Shown: in pieces, positions 54,510 to 64,000 of the stretch
Layout: each line of letters begins with the position of its first letter
Numbering within the stretch: the first letter of the stretch is position 1
Assembly (NCBI RefSeq): GCF_036010325.1
Contig: NZ_CP108549.1
Coordinates: 8,742,001 to 8,806,000 of the forward strand
DNA: 64,000 bases
Reading direction: 5' to 3'
DNA from: Streptomyces sp. NBC_01210
GTDB lineage: Bacteria > Actinomycetota > Actinomycetes > Streptomycetales > Streptomycetaceae
Program-made: the position numbers and the translations under genes
Notes under the pieces: model-generated
The model's input: only the letters and a program-made list of their open reading frames with translations
Database searches by the model: none
Told to the model about the DNA's origin: nothing

Positions 54510-55293
54510 ATGTCGACCGACATGTACGGCGTGCGGGTTCTGAAAGTCGATCCGGACCGGCTCCCTGTCAGAATCCAGGTGCTCGTCGTCTACTACGACA
54601 CCGGGTCGCGCACGCACATCCCCCTGCCGGGCGAGGAGCCGGGCGTCTTCCTGCACTTCCTCTGGGAGAGCGCGGCGGGCTATCTGAGCAACGACGACGA
54701 ACGCAAGGGTCCCCTGGGAAGGGTGCTGAGCACCGACGACATCCTGAACTACGAATGGGTCGACACCAACGCACGCCGTTTCATCTCGGAAGTCCGGCGC
54801 ACCGAGACGCTCAACGACCCGCCCACCGAGGAACAGTGGGAAGAACTCCACGACTTCTACTACGAACGTGGCGGCACCTGGCAGGACGAGGGTCTGCTGA
54901 TCCAGGGCGAGTACGAGATACGGGTCACGGACCGCAAGTGGCTGGAGCATTTGAGCAAGGGGCAGGCCTGGAGCTCGGCCGCCTTCCCGTTGAACGGCGA
55001 CAGCTGGACGGCCGAGGACGCGCCGTACATACCCGGGCCTTGCCCAACCGGCGGTCAGCCTGCGACCGTTCGAGACGACAACGGGTAGTAGCGTCAAGTA
55101 CGACTGCGTCGAGCGTATGGAGTTCTCGGACGACGGCAAGTACCTGGCGGTGTGCAGCGACCAGGGGCGGGTGTGGGTGTACGACACCGCAGACTGGAGC
55201 GAGACCGTGCACACCCATGCCGGTGACCGGATCGTGCCGCTGATGATGTGGGTGCACTGTTGCGAGAGCGTTGGTCACATGCCCCTTTCGTAG
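54510..55293 (+). pseudogene. WD-repeat-like hypothetical protein, frameshifted
   Basis: Residues 1-170 read MSTDMYGVRVLKVDPDRLPV, VFLHFLWESAAGYLSNDDER, EEQWEELHDFYYERGGTWQD and AFPLNGDSWTAEDAPYIPG. Near 55045 the frame shifts: the continuation LRPFETTTGSSVKYDCVERM, EFSDDGKYLAVCSDQGRVWV, YDTADWSETVHTH is a typical WD/beta-propeller blade. In the original frame translation stops at 55088. A sequencing error or a real mutation would both explain it. Role unknown. Confidence 0.65.
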
Positions 55294-55422
55294 GCCCCGT
55301 CCCACGGGCCGTAGGGCACGCAGCCCACCGGCGCTGCGCCAGGACGGTCACACCCGCAGCGAAACCAGCCGGGCCGCCAGCGCGTGTTGAATTACGTCAT
55401 GATCGCCTCAGAAGGGAACGCC

Positions 55423-56340
55423 TTGCACACCAAAGGACCACGCCCCTCCCGCCGCACCGCACTCGCTCTCGGCGCCGGCACGGCACTTTCCGTCGCCCTG
55501 CCCCTCGGCGGGACGGCATACGCCTTACCTGGCGGGGATGACGGCATCACTTCGCGGCTGAGGGAGCTCGAGCAGCAGCACTGCGCCCGTCTGGGCGTGT
55601 TCGCCCGCAATATGCGCACGGGCAGGATGGTGGCGTACCGCGCGGACGAACGCTTCCCAATGTGCTCGCTGTTCAAGACGATCGCCGCCGCGGCCGTTCT
55701 GCGCGACCTCGACCACGACGGCGAGTTCCTGGCCAAGCGCATCCGGTACACCGCGGAGTACGTCGAGAAGTCGGGCTACTCCCCGATCACCGGCAAGGCC
55801 GAGAACCTCGCAGGCGGCATGACCGTCGCGGAGCTGTGTGACGCCGCCATCCGCCACAGCGACAACACCGCGGGAAACCTGCTGCTCCGCGAGCTGGGGG
55901 GACCGACCGCCGTCACCCGCTTCTGCCGCTCGATCGGGGACGGCAAGACCCGGCTCGATCGATGGGAGCCCGAACTCAACTCGGCGGAACCACGGCGCGT
56001 GACCGACACCACCACACCCCGCTTCATCGGCCGGACCTACACGCGCCTCACGCTCGGCGACGCGCTCACATCCCAGGACCGGGAACGGCTCACCGGCTGG
56101 CTGCTCGCCAACACGACCAGCGGCGACAGATTCCGCGCCGGCCTTCCCGCCGACTGGATTGTGGCCGACAAGACCGGTGGCGGGAGGTACGGCGGCAACA
56201 ACGACGTGGGCATCACTTGGCCGCCGGACGGCGCACCGATCGTGATGGCCGTCCTGACGACCAAACACGAGGAAGACGCGTCGGCTGACCATCCGCTGGT
56301 GGCCAGCACCGCCGCACTGCTGGCGGCGGCACTCATCTAG
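55423..56340 (+). CDS. bla: Class A beta-lactamase, Tat-exported
   Basis: About 305 residues. Twin-arginine leader RPSRRTALALGAGTALSVAL with cleavage after AYA. Class A motifs: CSLFK (Ser70-x-x-Lys73), HSDN (Ser130-Asp-Asn), EPELN (Glu166 on the omega loop) and DKTGGG (Lys234-Thr-Gly). All catalytic residues are in place, so hydrolysis of penicillins and possibly cephalosporins is expected. TTG 55423 is taken as start because GAAGGG lies 6 bases before it; ATG 55399 is the alternative. Monocistronic. Confidence 0.93.
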   Translation: MHTKGPRPSRRTALALGAGTALSVALPLGGTAYALPGGDDGITSRLRELEQQHCARLGVFARNMRTGRMVAYRADERFPMCSLFKTIAAAAVLRDLDHDGEFLAKRIRYTAEYVEKSGYSPITGKAENLAGGMTVAELCDAAIRHSDNTAGNLLLRELGGPTAVTRFCRSIGDGKTRLDRWEPELNSAEPRRVTDTTTPRFIGRTYTRLTLGDALTSQDRERLTGWLLANTTSGDRFRAGLPADWIVADKTGGGRYGGNNDVGITWPPDGAPIVMAVLTTKHEEDASADHPLVASTAALLAAALI

Positions 56341-56361
56341 GGTCGGTTACGGAAGTGCTGG

Positions 56362-56640
56362 TCACAGGCACTCGAACTGCGGGGAGTCCCCCCGCTGCCC
56401 GGTGGTGATCACGATGGACATGGGCTTCTGTCCTTGCTCGACGGCCAGGTGCAGCCCGGTGGTCAGGCCGCCGCGCGAACGTCCGAGGCCGTGGTCGTCG
56501 GGCTCGGTGGCGACGCCGCCGGGCGGCTCCTTCTGCAAGTACTGCAAGTCCCCATGTTCCTCGCTCCTGCGGCGTGCTGGTCGGCACGGCAGGCGGTGGC
56601 GTCGATGTTGAGGTCCCAGGACCGCCGCGAACACATCGGT
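56362..56640 (-). pseudogene. IS5-family transposase middle fragment
   Basis: The frame reads GGVATEPDDHGLGRSRGGLT, TGLHLAVEQGQKPMSIVITT and GQRGDSPQFECL, matching the middle third of IS5 transposases (second Asp region upstream portion), preceded in another frame by WDLNIDATACRADQHAAGAR. Ends lost on both sides. Confidence 0.8.
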
Positions 56641-56696
56641 TGCGTGATCTCTCCTTCGGGGGCAACGTGTGGCCGCCAGGCCGCGTCCTTCTGGGC

Positions 56697-57158
56697 GTGA
56701 TCGAACTTCTCGACCCTTCCAGCCCTGACGACTACGAAGGGGCCGTGCGGCCAGGCCCGCTGTGGCGCCACGCCTTGTGGGTGGCGGTCATCACCGTCCT
56801 CGGGGTGGGCCTGGGTTGGGCCGGCGCCTTGTACCGTATCGGCCCCGAGGAGTACGGGCTGCCGTCCGCCGCTCCGGGGGCACTCTGGCCGTATCTGCTC
56901 GCTTGGACCGCGACCGGCCTGGCGGCGGCAGCCGCACTGCGTGCTGCCGCCGCCAGGGTGCCGGTCTATGCCCCGGAAGGGATCGCGGTCGTGCTCACCA
57001 TGCTGGGCACCCGGCTCTCGCTGGGCTGGCGGCCGGAGGCGCCGGTGCTGGGTGCGATGGCTGGGGCCGCGCTGACGGCGGCGGCCATATGGTGCGCCCT
57101 TGCGCTGCGCTCCGGCTCTCATGGCAACCGCGGCGGGGGAGGTACCTCTGGCGGGTGA
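56697..57158 (+). CDS. Small membrane protein
   Basis: 153 residues with four hydrophobic segments (ALWVAVITVLGVGLGWAGAL, LWPYLLAWTATGLAAAAALR, GIAVVLTMLGTRLSLGW, VLGAMAGAALTAAAIWCALA). No motif recognised; the C-terminus is Gly-rich. GTG 56697 is inferred; the 5' side abuts the IS5 fragment, so the original N-terminus may differ. Confidence 0.55.
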   Translation: MIELLDPSSPDDYEGAVRPGPLWRHALWVAVITVLGVGLGWAGALYRIGPEEYGLPSAAPGALWPYLLAWTATGLAAAAALRAAAARVPVYAPEGIAVVLTMLGTRLSLGWRPEAPVLGAMAGAALTAAAIWCALALRSGSHGNRGGGGTSGG

Positions 57159-57226
57159 GGGGGGAAGTCGACGTCACGAAGCCTCAGGGCCACCCAGACC
57201 GACGGGAATTCGCTGGGGCAGCGGGT

Positions 57227-57499
57227 TCAGAAGTCCGTGGAGGATTGGGTGACCTCGGCCAGGACGGCGCTGAGCAAGTGAGGGAAGCGGGCGTCGAGTT
57301 CGGCCCGGCGCAAGGACACCAGGCGAGTCTTGCCGCTGGTGCGCGTGGAGGTATTGCCCGCCTCGCGCAGCATCCGCCAGTGGTTCGACAGCGTGGAGCG
57401 CGGAACGGTGATCCCTTCAGGGCCGCACGTGACTTCACCGTTCGCCGTCAGGCACCGCAGTAGCTCCAGACGCGCGGGGTCACCGAGGGCATGCAGCAC
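57227..57499 (-). CDS. ArsR-family transcriptional regulator
   Basis: 90 residues, a winged HTH: LHALGDPARLELLRCLTANG, VPRSTLSNHWRMLREAGNTS, GKTRLVSLRRAELDARFP. No CxC or similar metal site is visible, so it may respond to another signal. Divergent from the VOC gene across a 128-base gap containing an inverted repeat. Confidence 0.85.
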   Translation of the reverse strand: MLHALGDPARLELLRCLTANGEVTCGPEGITVPRSTLSNHWRMLREAGNTSTRTSGKTRLVSLRRAELDARFPHLLSAVLAEVTQSSTDF

Positions 57500-57580
57500 G
57501 GCCGCCCAGGTCGAAGCCTGCGGGCTTGGGCTGACTCAGAGTGCGTACGTCTCCGCCTCGGGCCTGCAACTAGTATGGCC

Positions 57581-57613
57581 ATCAGTTCAAGATTTCGAGA
57601 TCATCGAACTGAT
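57581..57613. promoter_or_regulatory. Inverted repeat, possible ArsR operator
   Basis: ATCAGTTC and GAACTGAT form perfect 8-base arms around a 17-base centre that contains further partial symmetry (AAGAT/ATC). It ends 14 bases before the VOC start, so bound regulator would block the VOC ribosome site. Confidence 0.6.
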
Positions 57614-57627
57614 CTTGGAGGGTGGGC

Positions 57628-57978
57628 ATGAAGGTGCTGGCGACGCTGGCCCGGCTGTACGTGGATGACATGGACCGCGCGCTTCCGGCCCTGCGCGACC
57701 TGACGGGCCAGGACACCCGGATGCGGTTCCCCTACGGCGACGTGGAAGTCGCGAGCATCGGCGGCTTCCTGCTCGTTGCGGGCACCGACAAGGCGCTTGC
57801 TCCGTATCGGGAGATCCAGAGCACGGTCCTCGTCGATGATCTGGACGGACTGAACAAGCTCCTGGACACGCACGGCGGGGAGATCGTCTCCGGCCCGAAC
57901 CAGGTGCCGACCGGGCGCAACGCCACCGTGCGACACCCCGGCGGGGTCATCTTCGAGTACGTCGAGCACTCCGCGTAG
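57628..57978 (+). CDS. VOC-superfamily (glyoxalase-like) protein
   Basis: 116 residues. VKVLATLARLYVDDMDRALP-like start (MKVLATLARLYVDDMDRAL), EIQSTVLVDDLDGLNKLLDT in the middle, and ATVRHPGGVIFEYVEH with the terminal Glu. The usual first His is replaced (RLYV), so metal binding is doubtful. GGAGG 6 bases before ATG 57628. Divergent from ArsR, which probably controls it. Confidence 0.85.
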   Translation: MKVLATLARLYVDDMDRALPALRDLTGQDTRMRFPYGDVEVASIGGFLLVAGTDKALAPYREIQSTVLVDDLDGLNKLLDTHGGEIVSGPNQVPTGRNATVRHPGGVIFEYVEHSA

Positions 57979-58204
57979 GCAGTATCACGTCGATCGAGTG
58001 GTGTTCTGGCCCGCTTGTCTGTAAGCGCTCATGATCCGCTGAGTGCCACGGCGAGAACGCAACAGCTGGCTTCCTCCTCCGTCCCTCAGCGTCCGGTCCA
58101 AGTTCAACGGCGATCGGTCCAAGCTCGGTGGCAGAGGACAGCGGAGGTCAAAGATCAAGATGAGTGCATGATCCCTTTGAGCTCGATAACCGTTTCAGAT
58201 CTAT

Positions 58205-59335
58205 ATGATGCACTTTGTGATCACGTCCGGACGGCGCCGGAGCCGTCGTCTTCCCTACGGCGGCCGGTGGGACGCTGCCCGGCTCTCACCCGTGATCCTT
58301 ACCGTCCTCATCGCCGGCCTGGCGTTCTCCACACCGAGGGAGATTGCCTTCAGCCGCCTCCTGCCTGCTGCACCCGCCCTCGCCGCTGCGATGTGGCCCG
58401 TGCTCCCCACGATCCTGCTGGGGACGTTCTGCCTGCTGGTCATGATCGGCCTCAGCTTCTTCTACACCGACCTGGGGACGCCGTACACGGCGGCTGCGAT
58501 CGTCGCGGTCACCTTGGCGGCCGCCTATGCAAGCCACGTCCGGCTCCAGCGGGAGGAGACACTCTTCCACGTCCGGCTCGTCGCCGATGCAGCTCAGAAG
58601 GTGCTGCTACGGCCCCTGCCGCGCCGCATCGCGGGCGTCGAGATCGAGTCGCTGTATCTGGCGGCCCAAGAGCAGGCCCGGATCGGCGGCGACTTCTACG
58701 AGGCGGCCGACACGCCGTACGGGGTCCGGCTGCTCATCGGCGACGTACGCGGCAAGGGCCTGCCCGCGGTGGGGGCGGCTGCGGCGGTGATCAGCTGCTT
58801 CAGGGAGGCCGCGTACGACGAGCCCGACCTGAGGGGCATCGTCCATCGCCTGGAGACCAGCATCGCCCGCCACAGCGACGCGTTCCCCGCCCAGGACCTG
58901 CCGGAGCGCTTCGCTACCGCTATTCTCGCCGAGATCCCGCACGGCAGCGACCACGTCAGACTTCTCAACTGCGGGCACCCCCCGCCGCTGCTCGTGCACC
59001 GCGGGGAGATCCGCGTCCTGGAGCCCACCACCCCCTCGCCGCCCCTCAACCTCGCGACGCTCATCGGAGACCGTTACTTTGTCGACACCGCCGCCTTGGC
59101 CCCGGGCGACCAGCTGCTGCTCTACACCGACGGCGTAACGGAGACCCGGGACCGCACTGGCGAGTTCTTCCCGCTGCCGGACTGGATGCGGCGGCAAGGC
59201 CCGGCGCCGCCCCGCGAGCTGCTCGACCGGCTTCACCGGGACCTGCTCCACTACAGCGGCGGCAGGCTCGACGACGACATCGCGGCCCTCGCCGTGCGGT
59301 GCCTGAACACCCGGGCGCAGGAGCACCCAGAGTAG
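58205..59335 (+). CDS. Membrane PP2C (SpoIIE-type) phosphatase
   Basis: 376 residues. Three hydrophobic segments in the first 115 residues (LSPVILTVLIAGLAF, PTILLGTFCLLVMIGLSFFY, TAAAIVAVTLAAAYASHV), then a SpoIIE domain: VLLRPLPRRIAGVEIESLYL, GGDFYEAADT, LLIGDVRGKGLPAV, LLLYTDGVTETRD and DDDIAALAVR. Metal-binding Asp residues are conserved. A membrane-tethered version of the Streptomyces PP2C family; target unknown. The start codon is uncertain (ATG 58205 or 58208, no strong ribosome site). Confidence 0.9.
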   Translation: MMHFVITSGRRRSRRLPYGGRWDAARLSPVILTVLIAGLAFSTPREIAFSRLLPAAPALAAAMWPVLPTILLGTFCLLVMIGLSFFYTDLGTPYTAAAIVAVTLAAAYASHVRLQREETLFHVRLVADAAQKVLLRPLPRRIAGVEIESLYLAAQEQARIGGDFYEAADTPYGVRLLIGDVRGKGLPAVGAAAAVISCFREAAYDEPDLRGIVHRLETSIARHSDAFPAQDLPERFATAILAEIPHGSDHVRLLNCGHPPPLLVHRGEIRVLEPTTPSPPLNLATLIGDRYFVDTAALAPGDQLLLYTDGVTETRDRTGEFFPLPDWMRRQGPAPPRELLDRLHRDLLHYSGGRLDDDIAALAVRCLNTRAQEHPE

Positions 59336-59434
59336 GTGGGGGCGCCCGCCGCGGCAGTCCGGCCAAGCAGGGAACCGCCACCGCCGGGGACCGCGGCGGC
59401 CGATGGGGTCGACTCCTCACACCTGTTACGAGCG

Positions 59435-59833
59435 CTACCGGATGAACCGGGGGAGCCATTTCGCCTTGTAGCCGGGGTGCCAGGCGTACTCGGCGGCCAG
59501 CTGCCGCACCGCGAAGCCAAGTCCGACGGCACGTCCGGAGGCGAAGTCGTCGTCCGGCCGGTCGGCGTCCCGGTCCGCCACTTCCACGTACTCGCCGAGC
59601 AGGACGCGACTGGTCTCGATGCGGGCCAGCGTACGAGCCGGATCCTGGAGTGCGATGTGCCGGTCGTAGCCGGCTCCTCTCACCGTGAACGCTATGCCGG
59701 ACGTCCTGTCGTGGACCTCTCCTGGAACATCCGCCGGACACCTCCAGCTCGCGCCGCCGGCGTCCCACGCGACCTGCTCCTCCTCGGCAAGCCGCGCTTC
59801 GATGAAGGACACCATGTCTGCGTTGCCGGCCAT
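59435..59833 (-). CDS. DUF6221 family protein
   Basis: 132 residues. The opening DMVSFIEARLAEEEQVAWDA and the end AVRQLAAEYAWHPGYKAKWL match the DUF6221 layout common in Streptomyces accessory regions, often near prophage or plasmid genes. Helical, cytosolic, function unknown. Confidence 0.85.
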   Translation of the reverse strand: MAGNADMVSFIEARLAEEEQVAWDAGGASWRCPADVPGEVHDRTSGIAFTVRGAGYDRHIALQDPARTLARIETSRVLLGEYVEVADRDADRPDDDFASGRAVGLGFAVRQLAAEYAWHPGYKAKWLPRFIR

Positions 59834-60440
59834 GCGACGGCGTTTCCTCTCGTGACGGTTACTCGTGACGGTTTATACGGGGACTGCGCAGTCATTCTGG
59901 GGGACCTCGGACCTCGTGATCCAGCCCGCAGCCGCTCCCAGCCGCCGACGCACGGCCGGCCACGAGGCCGACATACCTGCGGCACTGCCCGCTGGGCGCT
60001 GGCGACCGGCAACGCGAGCGGCTGTCCGCCCAAGAGGGGAGCAGGGCAGGGGAGCAGGGGTGTCTCTGCTTCCTTCGTCAAGCCTGCGTGGGTCATGCGG
60101 GGGTTGCTTCTGGGGTGCGTGACTCGTGGAAGGTTCTGCCTCGCAGCATGGTGACAGGACGCTTGGCTTCGTTCACTTTCAGCGACAGCGTTTCGACGGC
60201 ACTGCGGTGTCACCGAGTGGCCGCCGGTGACGATCGCGAGCTTTCCGGCTCGCGGGCTCCGGGGGTGTTGAGGGCGACCTCCCGGTTCCGACTCGACCGT
60301 GCATTCCTCAATCGTGACGGAAATTACATTTCTCCGATTTCATCTATTTTCTGGACTATTGTGTGCGAATTCGCTTGTGCAGGTCTGGCTCTGGCTGGCC
60401 AAACGCACCTTTCCGGCCCGTCGGCGCTACAGGGAGAGAC
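59834..60440. other. 600-base gap without a recognised gene
   Basis: Only shadow frames. The part from 60300 to 60370 is A/T-rich (GGAAATTACATTTCTCCG, TCTATTTTCTGGACTATTG) and is the likely promoter of the VanW gene. Confidence 0.45.
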
Positions 60441-62258
<1,818 letters not shown>

Positions 62259-62512
62259 TTCGAGTCCGCTGGGTCCGCACGGCAAGCGCGCCGTCCGTGC
62301 CGGGCTACGGTCGGGCCTGTCAGCGCAATGGCAGGGCGGCTTCGAGTTGAGGGTGGGGTGGCGCTACGCGGTCCCCGGGCCGTACTCGGGTGCGTGCAGG
62401 GTTGCGGCGCTTCTTGCGAAGGATGCGAGGAAGGGGGAAACCAAGGGCGAATCGCTGCCAACTGCCCATGGTCGTCCGTATGCTGGCAGCCAATCTGAGG
62501 GGGAGGGTGCCG

Positions 62513-62920
62513 ATGAGCGCTCTGGTCACGATTGACATCGGAGACGGCACGGAGATTCGGGCCGAGGTCATAGAACTGACCAAGCCGGGCAGTGGCGGGG
62601 ACGCGGGACTGCGCAGAGCGAGCGGCCAGGCGACGGCCGCGGTGGCGCTCAAGCTGGATGAGGTCCGCACACTGATCAAGGGCATGGGGAGATGGGCGGC
62701 CGACACCATCGCCGGTGGTGGACCTGGACAGCCCGACAGCTTCGAGTTGGAGTTCGGCCTCAAGTTGGCCATCAAGTCAGGACACTTGGTGGGTGTGATC
62801 GCGGAGGCGGCGAGTGAGGCCTCCCTGAGCGTGCGGATGACCTGGGACACGGCCTCCAGGCGGGAGCAATCCCACGCAGCACAGCCTCACAACACGTCCG
62901 TCCCGGTCGACGTTGCCTGA
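62513..62920 (+). CDS. CU044_2847-type (trypsin-co-occurring domain) protein
   Basis: 135 residues. A strand-rich N-terminus LVTIDIGDGTEIRAEVIELT, then VALKLDEVRTLIKGMGRWAA, then the conserved end SFELEFGLKLAIKSGHLVGV and ASLSVRMTWD. These features identify the small 'trypsin-co-occurring' domain found next to trypsin-like proteases in conflict-type systems. Ten bases from the protease gene and in the same direction, so an operon is near certain. Confidence 0.85.
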   Translation: MSALVTIDIGDGTEIRAEVIELTKPGSGGDAGLRRASGQATAAVALKLDEVRTLIKGMGRWAADTIAGGGPGQPDSFELEFGLKLAIKSGHLVGVIAEAASEASLSVRMTWDTASRREQSHAAQPHNTSVPVDVA

Positions 62921-62929
62921 CGACTGGTC

Positions 62930-63862
62930 ATGAAGAATGCCGAAGTGCCCCATGTGAGCCGTGCACGGGACGCCGCTGTCTGGCTGAGTGATGCGACGGG
63001 CTTCCTGGGGAGCGGATTTCTGGTGACGTCCCGGTATGTGGTCACCGTGGCACACGTGGTGGCTGAACCCCGGGAGTATCAGGAGAGCGTGACGGTGCAC
63101 CACCAGGAGGAGCGGCTCCTGGTGCGGCAAGGCGACATCGAGGTGTCCTCTGAGCACGGCGGTATCGGCCCCTCCTACGCCTTCCCCGACCTGGCTCTGC
63201 TCATGGTGGAGCACCGCGACGGACGACCGCATGCCGAACTGGCAACGGACGATCCGCATCCGGCGGACCAGGTGGAAGTCCGCGGATTCTCCACCTATGC
63301 ACCGGACGAGGGTGTCCACCCCGACTCGCTGCTGCTGGAGGTGACCGGGCCCATCGGTCCGTACATCAGAGTCCGCGGCGATGAAGTGAAAGACGGAATG
63401 AGCGGCAGCATGGTGATGCGCGCCGGTACCGGGGAAGTGTGCGGGGTACTCAAGGGGAGCCGCGACTACGACAGTCCGCGTGGCGGATGGGTCACCCCCG
63501 TGTCCGCGTTACACGCTTGGCTGGCAGACCTGCTGCCAAAACCGCGGACAGTTCTCGTCGAACGCGGCGCACTGCCCGACGCGATGCAGATCGTGGCGGC
63601 ACTGCAGGGATTTCCCGATACGGAGGACCCGGACTTCCGCCGCCAGATCCTGCGGCTCATGGGCGAGGAGCTGGGCCTGACGACAGCCTTTCAGGTGGCG
63701 TACCGATCGCATCCCCGTGATCACTTGCTGGAAATCGTGCAACGGTGCCGCGGCTATCAGAACCCACAATTGGCCTACCGGGCACTGGGAATGGCAATCG
63801 AATCTCTGCGTCCTGGCGAGGGCGCTATCCATGGGTTACGTGCCGTGCTTGGTGGACCGTGA
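62930..63862 (+). CDS. Trypsin-like serine protease with C-terminal effector-associated-type domain
   Basis: 310 residues. Intracellular trypsin fold with the triad in place: YVVTVAHVV (His42), FPDLALLMVEH (Asp87) and KDGMSGSMV (Ser158). From about 205 a helical domain follows (AMQIVAALQGFPDTEDPDFR, RQILRLMGEELGLTTAFQVA), the kind of effector-associated adaptor seen in regulated conflict systems, which pairs with the same domain on an NTPase partner. No signal peptide. The stop overlaps the next start by one base (TGATG). Confidence 0.85.
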   Translation: MKNAEVPHVSRARDAAVWLSDATGFLGSGFLVTSRYVVTVAHVVAEPREYQESVTVHHQEERLLVRQGDIEVSSEHGGIGPSYAFPDLALLMVEHRDGRPHAELATDDPHPADQVEVRGFSTYAPDEGVHPDSLLLEVTGPIGPYIRVRGDEVKDGMSGSMVMRAGTGEVCGVLKGSRDYDSPRGGWVTPVSALHAWLADLLPKPRTVLVERGALPDAMQIVAALQGFPDTEDPDFRRQILRLMGEELGLTTAFQVAYRSHPRDHLLEIVQRCRGYQNPQLAYRALGMAIESLRPGEGAIHGLRAVLGGP

Positions 63863-64000
63863 TGAGGGGAGGGTGGCTGGAGCGGTTGCGTCACGTCCTG
63901 GGGGCGAGCCGAGATCCGGGCGGCGGTGACCTGGGCATGCACAGCATCAGCAGTGAACTCCCTGCGCCACCGCCCCCGCCCCGGACGCCAAGCGTCCAGG
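63862..64000 (+). CDS. Start of a third gene of the protease operon (partial)
   Basis: ATG 63862 overlaps the protease stop. The visible 46 codons read MRGGWLERLRHVLGASRDPG, then GMHSISSELPAPPPPPRTPS and run off the window. Proline-rich linker after a short basic helix; a larger effector or NTPase is plausible by analogy with related operons. No domain visible yet. Confidence 0.55.
   Translation, partial: MRGGWLERLRHVLGASRDPGGGDLGMHSISSELPAPPPPPRTPSVQ

Noticed and set aside
60085..60108. Sixth copy of the 28-bp palindrome (GTCAAGCCTG near 60077)
   Set aside because: Only the left arm resembles it; no TGAC right arm and no TAnTnGAG block.

Overview
The window reads as one chromosomal stretch of a high-GC actinomycete, almost certainly a Streptomyces. 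Reasons: codon usage with G/C in third positions, GTG and TTG starts behind GGAGG-type ribosome sites, SpoIIE-type PP2C phosphatases with PAS/GAF sensors, DUF6221 and CU044_2847-type proteins, Tat- and Sec-exported small proteins, and many decayed IS elements. The number of pseudogenes (IS5, IS110 and resolvase remnants, NmrA, LuxR, alpha/beta-hydrolase and WD-like fragments) points to accessory DNA such as a chromosome arm. No rRNA, tRNA or CRISPR array was seen.

Layout. 0-9 kb: mixed accessory genes (truncated membrane protein, Mrr-like nuclease, two small secreted inhibitor-like proteins around a lipoprotein, PPOX/F420-type oxidoreductase, GNAT, class A beta-lactamase-like lipoprotein, PAS-PP2C phosphatase). 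9.3-15.1 kb: a molybdenum aldehyde/xanthine-dehydrogenase-type operon (FeS, FAD and Mo subunits plus XdhC, stop/start overlaps) transcribed away from a TetR gene, with two identical 14-bp palindromes between them. 15-21 kb: epoxide hydrolase, secreted AMIN-like protein, Ser/Thr kinase and secreted tripeptidyl aminopeptidase. 22-26 kb: two paralogous secreted proteins made almost wholly of Asn-Gly and Asn-Thr dipeptides, each with a matching upstream block and a strong hairpin terminator. 26-34 kb: a multi-domain PP2C regulator, an orphan LuxR HTH, a membrane protein, a DUF4232 lipoprotein, a triple-repeat peptidoglycan-binding protein and IS debris.

34.5-43.2 kb is the most interesting part. 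It holds SbnA and SbnB homologues (phosphoserine and glutamate to L-2,3-diaminopropionate, Dap), a free-standing adenylation-carrier (A-T) protein, a carrier plus six-TM plus three-hexapeptide-domain membrane protein of the epsilon-poly-lysine synthetase type, and a frameshifted TauD/AsnO-like dioxygenase. I read it as a split homopoly(amino acid) synthetase locus, probably for a Dap polymer. A 28-bp imperfect palindrome (GTCAnGnCCC, eight bases, GGnnCnTGAC or close variants) followed 20-21 bases later by TAmTnGAG/TACTCGAAG-like sequence occurs five times: in front of both Asn-Gly genes, sbnA, the carrier/membrane gene and the tripeptidyl aminopeptidase. This suggests one regulator or sigma factor ties polymer synthesis to a secreted repetitive protein set and a secreted peptidase.

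43-57 kb is a patchwork of pseudogenes and small genes (two secreted proteins sharing a second palindrome, LRV-repeat protein with a cysteine cluster, ankyrin protein, Gly-rich/collagen-like protein, class A beta-lactamase). 57-64 kb has an ArsR/VOC pair, a membrane PP2C phosphatase, DUF6221, a VanW protein and, at the right edge, a trypsin-co-occurring-domain protein, a trypsin-like protease and the start of a third gene, the layout of a regulated conflict system that runs out of the window.
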